Shown here piece after piece: positions 57,084 to 64,000 of a DNA stretch of 64,000 bases. Each line of letters begins with the position of its first letter. Positions within the stretch are counted from its first letter, which is position 1. Origin of the DNA: Erpobdella octoculata (lineage: Eukaryota > Annelida > Clitellata > Hirudinida > Erpobdellidae); contig OZ022247.1 of assembly GCA_963978895.1 (NCBI GenBank), forward strand, positions 17,158,312 through 17,222,311, written 5' to 3'. A program made the translations under genes and the position numbers. The notes below the pieces were generated by a model. The model was not told the origin of the DNA. It searched no databases and was given only the letters and a program-made list of their open reading frames with translations.

Positions 57084-58560
57084 TGCGTGGCAGGGTTGTT
57101 AACGCTACTTGTTCAAAGTAGCGCCGCTCTTCGCTACCGCTACCAGTCTTATTAGTAGCGGCGCTACCGCTACCGCTACTGAAATTTATAAGTAGCGTCG
57201 CTACCGCTACCGCTACCGCTACTCTGCTGAGGACTCGTAAAAAGTTACAAAGTAGCACCAACAACCCGTACATGATTTTTATTGACATCAACAGTATTAT
57301 ACTTGCGAGAAATTTGCTTTCTGGTCATATTGCGCCCCAAATTTGTTATTCCCGCTTGTGCCCTGTGTCTGCCAGTCCGGCCCTGCCTTGGTCATGCCTA
57401 CTGCACAAGTGCACAAGCTAGGAGTAAACACCTAACTTCAATAAATTGTGCAAATCATTTACAAACCGTCATGTGCTTCTTCAAATTAAATTTCGACTTG
57501 TTGCCAGACGAAATATTCTTTCCTTGTGCATCGGCTGGACAATGCAGACTACGATATAGAGAACTTCCCTCCGTTTTGCTTTCGCCGGTGTAGAAAAAAT
57601 AATCCGGTGGTACGCAAATCCGTCCTACACGATCGATTTCACCAGACTTTTTAGCATTATCCCCACTTGGTTTTTTGGTTTTTGACATCTTGTACGTTCT
57701 ATGTGGTAAGATAACGACTTTTCTCCACAAACGATGAAAAAACAATTAGACAAGAAATAACTTATAGATTTTAAGTTCGAGCAAGTTATCGATAACAAAG
57801 GAAAAGTTGAAACAGCACCAGAAAAATTATATTCTACTGTTTTTGTAAATCGTATATGTACACATTCACCAGAGACTACAAACACGTCAAAGCATCACGC
57901 ATGTCCGCTATATCAAATCTGGCATCGATCATTTAACTCTAAAATGTCACGCTTCAAAGACACACATGCCTCGAGCAATCAACAAGTTTGTAGAGGACAT
58001 GGTAGTAATATTACAACAACAATTTCATTCGTCACATACAGTAAATAAAACAACTGGACAAAAATAACGTCAAGATCTTAAGATCAAACGAGCCTTTTAA
58101 TGATAATTGAATGAAAAGTTTAAAAAACTGCCCTGAACTGTTTGTACAAACTGTAGGTTTATACACACTCAAACAGCCAGATACCTTACACCTCAAAACA
58201 TTACTAACGCCCGGTATACCACTTCTGACACACTTCAAAGAGACGCACACGCTCGTCAGGAAAGGTTCCACATTTCAAAGAAATGCTTACGCTCGTCGAT
58301 CAATTAACCAGATTCAGATTTCATGCATACTTCAAATAAAAACTAAATACATGGGAAATCATTTAATTGATATAAAAACATATTTTGTTTTTGAATAAAA
58401 GTAGCGGTAGCGAATAGCGCTGAGAACAGCTAAAAAATGTAGCGGCGCTACCATCAACCATCTTGTCAGCCAATAGTAGCGCCGCTACCGCTACCGCTAC
58501 CTTAAAAACAGCGCCGCTACAGTAGCTACTACTACTACTACTACTACTACTACTAGTCAC
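57084..58560 (-). mobile_element. hAT element with GCTACC subterminal repeats
   Basis: The left end reads CAGGGTTGTTAACGCTAC, and GCTACCGCTACC repeats crowd both flanks (57110-57230 and 58395-58512). The right terminal repeat is lost in a (CTA)n run (58520-58556). A BED-finger exon lies on the minus strand (57745-57455). Target duplication cannot be checked. Confidence 0.75.
57455..57687 (-). pseudogene. hAT BED-type zinc finger N-terminus
   Basis: Minus-strand frame from the ATG at 57687: MSKTKKPSGDNAKKSGEIDR leads to SLYRSLHCPADAQGK and FNLKKHMTVCK, a modified BED finger (one cysteine plus His and Cys; the first cysteine of the usual CxxC is not at its normal place). BED fingers bind subterminal repeats of hAT elements. 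The rest of the transposase was not found. Confidence 0.65.
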
Positions 58561-58666
58561 TACAAAAACTGTGTGACATAGTGAATTATGGGTGCACTTC
58601 TATTAAACCACTGAAAATAAATGCACAAAACTCACTCTTACTTACACTTTATAAAACACTTCTCAC

Positions 58667-58825
58667 CTTGGTACCCAACAAAATAGAGTGAATGACGAGG
58701 TCTTCCTCCCATAACTCCAACACAACAGGACCAAGTGAAGACCTCTTTAAAAGATTCAGTATAACACTCATTTAGAGTGTCGTATCCAAGACGAAGAGGT
58801 ATAATCACCATGACAGATCTCTTAT
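58667..58825 (-). CDS. atg4: ATG4C/D-type protease, upstream exon
   Basis: A 159-bp minus-strand exon between a TTATATAG acceptor and a GTGAGA donor. It reads KRSVMVIIPLRLGYDTLNEC, YTESFKEVFTWSCCVGVMGG, RPRHSLYFVGYQ, matching the ATG4 block with PLRLG...LN and the GIxGGKPxHSLYFxGYQ motif that precedes the Asp-His exon. Phase and order join it to 45208-45281. It was not in a long open frame and is recognisable only by splicing context. The exons for the N-terminus and catalytic Cys were not found up to 64000. Confidence 0.92.
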
Positions 58826-58989
58826 CTATATAAACACAATAATGTCATTTTAAGAAAACTTGAAGAACAAGTAAATAATAATAATAAACTTTTTGAACAT
58901 CTACATTCATTGATTGTAATATATCCATATTAGATCTAGGATATTGAGAAGTAAAACATCACATCTGTTTATAAAAGGCTTTGTCCGTA

Positions 58990-59095
58990 TGCCCATACAT
59001 CAGTGGTTCTCAAACTTATTTTTGAACCGCCCACTTTGAGAATCAATTTATTCCTAGCGCCCTCATTTGGGAATTATTAGTTGTACTGCATATGT
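58990..59095 (+). mobile_element. hAT-type terminus fragment
   Basis: CAGTGGTTCTCAAACTTATT followed by ACCGCCCACTTTGAGAATCA, forming a partial hairpin (TTCTCAAA/TTTGAGAA). Typical of Charlie-like hAT ends. The other end was not found. Confidence 0.5.
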
Positions 59096-59102
59096 TCATG
59101 TT

Positions 59103-60300
59103 CTTGATCAACGAAGAAAAAAGATGGACACTAATGCTGAGAAGGGTATATTAGTTGGCTATGAAGGCGATGATGGCTATAGATTTTTTCTCCGGCCAGG
59201 AAATAGAACAGTTCATTGAAGAGATGTTGTTTTTGATGAGAAAATTGTGAGACTGCAACAGGTTTAAATTTGCCATTGGATTCTGATCAAGATGAGTCTG
59301 ATGATAATGATGATCAGACAACTGAAAACAGTGGAGCTGTGACTGAGGAAATACCTACCATTGATGATAAACAGGCACAGAGGGATGCACCTGCTTAAGG
59401 TATACAGTTGCGTGACCGTGGATGCATCAAGAGACCTGCTCGTTTTGATGATTATATGATGATAGCATCAGAAATGTTCAGTTCTTCAGAACCTACCAGC
59501 TTTGAGTAGGCAACTCACAATAAATGGCAGCAAGCAATGAAAAATTAAATGCAATAGCTTTGTGAAAACCAGACTTATGGATTTCCCTCCTGAGAAAAAG
59601 GCTATTCCATGCAAGTGGGTTCCATCGAATGTTACAAAATAAGACTTGTAATTAAAAAAAAAGCTAAATGCTCATTTTTCCACTCAGGTCCCTTTCTCTG
59701 GAACTCTCTTCCTACATATCTTACTAACTCTATTTCTCTCACTGTTTTCCGTCATGGACTTGAAACATATCTGTTTGATCAGTTCATGTCCAAGCGCTAG
59801 AGAACGCCACAGAAATAGCACTATATAAATGCAATTAATTGATTGATTGATTAAAGGCTATGCTCAAAAGAAACGAGTTGATTATGATCAGACCTTCAGT
59901 CCAGTGGTCAGAAATACAACTGTTAGAACTCTTTTAAGCATTGCAGCCAGTGAAAGAATGCATCTGATGCAGTTTGATGTTTCAACGGCATTCCTATATG
60001 GTGATGTGCAAGAGGAAATCTATATGGAGATGGTTCTGCTAGAGTGTGTAAACTGAAATGAAGTTTGTACGGACTTAAGCAAACTCCCAGATGTTGGAAC
60101 ACACGGTTTGGAAATTTTTTAAAGAAGCTTAGATTTAAACAAAGTTATGCTGATCTGTGGAAAGAAATATGAAGAAATTGTTTCTTGCTTTATATGTTGA
60201 TGGCATGTTATGGCTACAGATAAACATAAAATCTCAGAATTTGCAGAGAGGTTAAAATCTGAGTTTAAAATTATAACAAAGCCAGTAAATGCGTGTGAAG
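59103..60300 (+). pseudogene. Second copia family, Pol fragment split by a LINE piece
   Basis: Reads DQRRKKMDTNAEKGILVGYE and GDDGYRFFLRPGN (integrase C-terminal region), RDRGCIKRPARFDDYMMIAS, then after an insertion (59630-59852) KGYAQKKRVDYDQTFSPVVR, HLMQFDVSTAFLYGDVQEEI and FAERLKSEFKIITKP (RT). Many stops and frameshifts; the YVDD box is decayed. Different in sequence from the young copia at 16701. Confidence 0.85.
59630..59852 (+). mobile_element. 5'-truncated CR1/L2-type LINE 3' end
   Basis: A short frame reads HSGPFLWNSLPTYLTNSISL then TVFRHGLETYLF, the last block of a LINE RT protein, followed by AGCACTATATAAATGCAATT and (TTGA)n. It is inserted in the copia Pol fragment. This 3' end type is typical of L2-like LINEs. 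Confidence 0.8.
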
Positions 60301-62900
60301 TTAGCAATACTGCTGGCCGTGTTGAATTAAAATTTAAAAAAGTTGCGTGCACTAGGGCTGTGCTATACATTGTTGGATGGGGTTTAAAAAAATTTAAAAA
60401 ATGAGATCTAATGGTGTATTCGGTTTTTCTTCGGTTCAACAAATAAAAAAGTTATAAGCCAAAAACGACGATTTTCCAATGAAAATTGCATAATATGAAC
60501 CCTAGCTCTTCTTTGAGAAATTATAACTCTTTTTTAACTGCTGCACTGGGAATATCTGAGACGCTTGTTTTTAGATAATTCAATTTCAAATCCAAAATGT
60601 AACTCTCGCTTCTATAACTTAATATATAAAAAAGTTAACGAATAAAAATGTCGAAACGTATACCAATTTCTCCCAGCAAAACGAAACGTAAACAATTACT
60701 GGGATAGGACAATCGAGTCTGGCTCATTGCAGCTAATCCTGCAAATTATGCAAAGTGTGCCATAGCAGATTCTGAGTGTGCCATGAGAGATTTCCGAATT
60801 AACTATTTTTTAACATTAAATTAACTTAATCACACTTAGTGTTTTAGTGCTAGTTTTAAACAGGGACTTAAAATCAATAAATATCATGCAGACTTTGCAC
60901 GCGTAAGAAAACAACTGCCAAATTGAGCGTTTTGCAGTAAATCGGTTAGCAACTGTGTTAGCCTTAAGTGTCATTGGCTCTGACAATTTAAATTAAAATA
61001 ATAATAATAATAATAATAATAATCGCAAAGCGGTTATATAGGAGGATTTCGGCTATAACCGAGCTCCAATATATCCAATTGGGTTATATAGTAGGGCCGA
61101 GCGGTTATATAGGAGGATTTATGTAATATCTGGGTTATATACAAGTGTTTTTGAAATAGCTTGTGTTTTTGCGCGCTAATTCAGCGAGTTCTTCTGTTGT
61201 ACTAATAAGTTATTAAATCAAGCTTTTAAAAAAATATCAAATTAAAAAACGTTTTAACTATTTATAGAGAAAATATTTTGCATGTAAATTGTTTCCAACT
61301 TTGAAACTAAGCGCGGCCGAAGTTTGCAGGTTATCGGTTAACACATTAATTTAATTAATTTGCTATTAGTGCAAGCAACTTTCGAGACTTTTAATGTTAG
61401 AGTTAAACTTGTTATTTTTAAGGTAACCGGTTACTTTCCCTTGCCAAGAGAAAACCTGGTTAGCATTGTATGATTTGTTTTAAACATCTATAAATAAAAA
61501 AAGACTATAACTGTGGGCTGTTTTAAATGCCTCCTAGTTTAGCCAGCCTACTGAGCTTTTGATTGTATATACTTTATTATAAAGTAAAATTGCTGTGAAA
61601 TTCAGCTATGAACTAATATAATAAGCTATGGTAAAATAATATAATCTGATTTAATTTAATCATATAGTAGTTCAAAGGTTAGTGGAAATGCTTTTATTTG
61701 GCTGCTAAATTTCAGTAGGGATTGTGTCATGGTCATTGTCATTGTGAGAGCAATAATAATTGTGCTAACTATCTTGACAATCAGTACTCATAATTTGTCA
61801 GAAAAGCAATTTATTTTTAACCTGAAATGGAAATGTGTTATTGATGTAAAATCAATGTTGTAGTTTGTCTATAGAGCCAAGATAAATTATTACTGTTGGA
61901 CTTATTACTCAGCTTATATGTGTAAATATAATTAATTAACATTGATGTGCTGATTAACAACTTTTACATTCTCTTCAGTAATAATCTTACTGTAAGAGGT
62001 GCATGTTTAATAATTCTGCAAAAATCACTATGAAATTATAAAAAAATGTGAATTTAAGAATTATAAATATTTTAAAAAAAATTTGTTTTTTGTTTATTAC
62101 ATAAAAATAATTACTGGTTGGCATCAATGTTGTTAGTTTATTAAGTTTAAGAAAAAAGATATAATCTAAAGAATACAACCACTGTTTGGTTATACATATT
62201 TGTCATATATTAGAAGTTTATATTGATTTTAAACCATATTTAGTTAATTAATTTTATAAACATATCTGAAAAGATTTGATTGTTTATTTCTATAAACTAA
62301 TAAAAACCTGAAGATAACTGAACTTTCATTTTATTTTAATAGTCGAAAATGACGATGCTTCAATGAAGATTGAAAAGATGTCGTGAAGTTGTCTCACAAT
62401 CGAGAGGAGCATCAGAGGTACTAGCTCAATACTCGGTGCATTAAATTATTGAAACATGACAATTATATGTATTTATATTTCCAAATGCACTAAAAATGAA
62501 AAATTGATTTTAAAAAAATAAAACATTGAAATAAATATATGTATTTTTAATAGAAATAGTTCGTGTAAAATAATGATTTCAACGGAAAGTTTATTAGTAA
62601 TTCCGACAAAAATCTTGAAATAAAAAAATGACCTATCTTTCCGGTACTATATGTTTTGAAACCTAATTTGAGGTAAATTTTTTTAGGTAGTTCACCTTTC
62701 TTAAGAACCTCAAGTTATGGAACAAATCAAAATACCTTCCAGGAATCTGGCTGACCAATCTCACTTATTGATGTTCACTGTGGCTAATTATGCAAAATAT
62801 TCAAATATGCAAAGTGGCTACTCGTTAACACGTTAAAATTTTATTTTTAAGAAACCTCTATTGAACTTAAATAATAAATATATATAATAGCAAAATTTTT
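60301..62900. other. Long unassigned stretch
   Basis: About 2.6 kb of AT-rich DNA, probably intronic to ATG4. It has an (AAT)n run (60999-61025) and two CGGTTATATAGGAGGATTT copies (about 61029 and 61097). I found no ATG4 exon, ORF of note or element end here. Confidence 0.45.
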
Positions 62901-62904
62901 TTAT

Positions 62905-63000
62905 TTTTCTCACTCCCGTTTCTTTGCTCTCACGATCCCGGTCGCTCTCACGATCCCGGTCGCTCTCACGATCCCGGTCGCTTTCCCGATTTATTGCTAC
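62905..63000. repeat. 18-bp tandem repeat, Helitron-related
   Basis: CACGATCCCGGTCGCTCT is repeated three times with a partial copy, in the style of the C-rich region near the Helitron 3' ends at 14400-14600 and 45400-45620. Confidence 0.8.
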
Positions 63001-63014
63001 GGTGCAATTAGGTC

Positions 63015-63017
<3 letters not shown>

Positions 63018-63100
<83 letters not shown>
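63018..63100. repeat. (TA)n microsatellite
   Basis: TA run at the left edge of a palindromic element. Confidence 0.96.
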
Positions 63101-63103
<3 letters not shown>

Positions 63104-63459
63104 ACGAACTTTAGGGAAAATTTTATTTTTAAGAAAATATATTGAAGTTTACGATTAAAAATTTTTATTAATGAAAATTTTTGTAAAAAAAATTAACTAT
63201 TTAATAAAATCTAAGCATAGCACGCAAGTGAAATGTTTCGTTTTAAACTCTTCCTTTGAATACATTAAAAACGTGCATTTTTCACAATCCACCCAGTCCC
63301 CACCTGCACCCTCTCCACCGGTCCCGCAATACAAACAATAATTTGTTATGATGGAGTGTGAAAAATGTAGAAGGTGGGTTCACCAAAACTGCACGTTTTT
63401 TAATTTTTAATTGTAAACTTCAATATATTTTCTTAAAAATAAAATTTTTCCTAAATTTC

Positions 63460-63465
<6 letters not shown>
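63101..63465. mobile_element. 365-bp foldback element in (TA)n
   Basis: The outer ~65 bp (ACGAACTTTAGGGAAAATTT ...) match the right end in inverse orientation, and an inner pair (AAAAACGTGCATTTTTCACA / inverse near 63360-63400) extends the palindrome. TA repeats flank both sides. No ORF. Type unknown; a TA target would suit Tc1/mariner-derived MITEs. Confidence 0.8.

Positions 63466-63502
<37 letters not shown>
63463..63502. repeat. (TA)n microsatellite
   Basis: TA run between the foldback element and PLE E. Confidence 0.95.
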
Positions 63503-63504
<2 letters not shown>

Positions 63505-64000
63505 CAGAAGAAGTGTAATTTATGGATATTTACATCGAGCTTATCGAGTGGCCGAGGACTGGTGTGGATTCGATGTTGAAGTAAATAAAATTCGGACAAC
63601 ACTTATCAATAATAATTTTGCCAACTCTGAAATTGATGATGCCATTAATAAATTTGTCAAGGCTAAATTTGATAACTGTAAACGACCATTACCTGTCTTA
63701 AAAAATGAAAAAGAAAGCAAGGTCATTCGGTTATATTACAGATCTCAGATGCACAGTGCTTATAGAGTTGAAGAGAAAATAATTCGTGACATTATTAACA
63801 CTAATGTTAGAGTTGTTTCGCCAAATACTCAACGACTTCTATTTACAATTTATTATAAATCAAAAACAGCCCACCAAATGATAATGCGAAATAATCTCTT
63901 TAAATCAGGTACATTGAAAGAGACTAATGTTGTTTACGAATTCAAATGCAATAAACATGACGGTCTACATCAGTCGTATATCGGGCATACTCGTACGACA
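63503..64000 (+). CDS. PLE polyprotein fragment E, running off the window
   Basis: 166 open codons with no start, beginning immediately after (TA)n with YRRSVIYGYLHRAYRVAEDW. It has INNNFANSEIDDAINKFV, YRSQMHSAYRVEEKIIRDII and the start of the GIY-YIG domain (QSYIGHTRTT) at the edge. It aligns with the same region of PLE A and B. The RT is missing by 5' truncation at the TA tract. No stop in the visible part; completeness downstream is unknown. Confidence 0.88.

Noticed and set aside
58826..64000. Further upstream ATG4 exons, such as the catalytic Cys exon
   Set aside because: I looked on the minus strand for the expected W-x-C-x-R-type block and found none; exons are presumed beyond the window.

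Overview
The window is nuclear DNA from an animal, almost certainly an invertebrate with an AT-rich, transposon-bloated genome. The evidence is spliced coding exons with GT-AG introns, metazoan transposon families (Penelope-like, P/THAP, hAT, piggyBac, pogo, Mutator-like, Helitron, CR1/L2-type LINEs, Ty1/copia, Gypsy), a tRNA-like sequence with split promoter boxes, and very long (TA)n, (ATAC)n and (TAAATAAAA)n microsatellites. I cannot name the species from the sequence.

Only one host gene is recognisable. Four minus-strand exons (58667-58825, 45208-45281, 45001-45120, 43976-44869) join in phase and encode the C-terminal part of an ATG4C/D-type autophagy cysteine protease. One of its introns is 13,385 bp and is packed with transposons. 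The 5' exons, including the catalytic Cys exon, were not found and probably lie beyond base 64000. Everything else I can identify is mobile or repetitive.

Layout. 1-8500: a minisatellite, a piggyBac remnant, a LINE scrap, and hAT elements nested in one another (inner copy 4325-6397 with a perfect 8-bp target duplication). 8523-11100: a spliced Helitron replicase remnant ending in hairpin plus CTAG. 11187-15553: a hAT MITE, a Penelope-like element (PLE) with a hammerhead ribozyme, and a non-autonomous Helitron. 15565-23178: a ~155-bp satellite split by a young copia element (16701-21096) with identical LTRs. 23179-26604: a nearly full LINE. 26697-31088: a 395-bp tandem duplication, hAT pieces and a P/THAP element. 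31089-33340: a second PLE. 33360-36519: a LINE split by a hAT element with 8-bp target duplication. 37140-39328: P-type remnants. 39953-42558: a Mutator-like element with long terminal inverted repeats and a 10-bp target duplication. 42940-43172: a PLE piece with a second ribozyme. 43976-58825: the ATG4 exons, with the large intron holding a Helitron into which a PLE (third ribozyme) is nested, two LINEs, hAT and pogo pieces and a Gypsy element lacking its integrase core. 58990-64000: copia, LINE, foldback and PLE fragments.

The main themes are three hammerhead ribozymes in Penelope-like elements, a shared C-terminal motif in three PLE open frames, repeated use of (TA)n tracts as boundaries of unrelated elements, and several hAT families whose ends carry strongly amplified family-specific short repeats.
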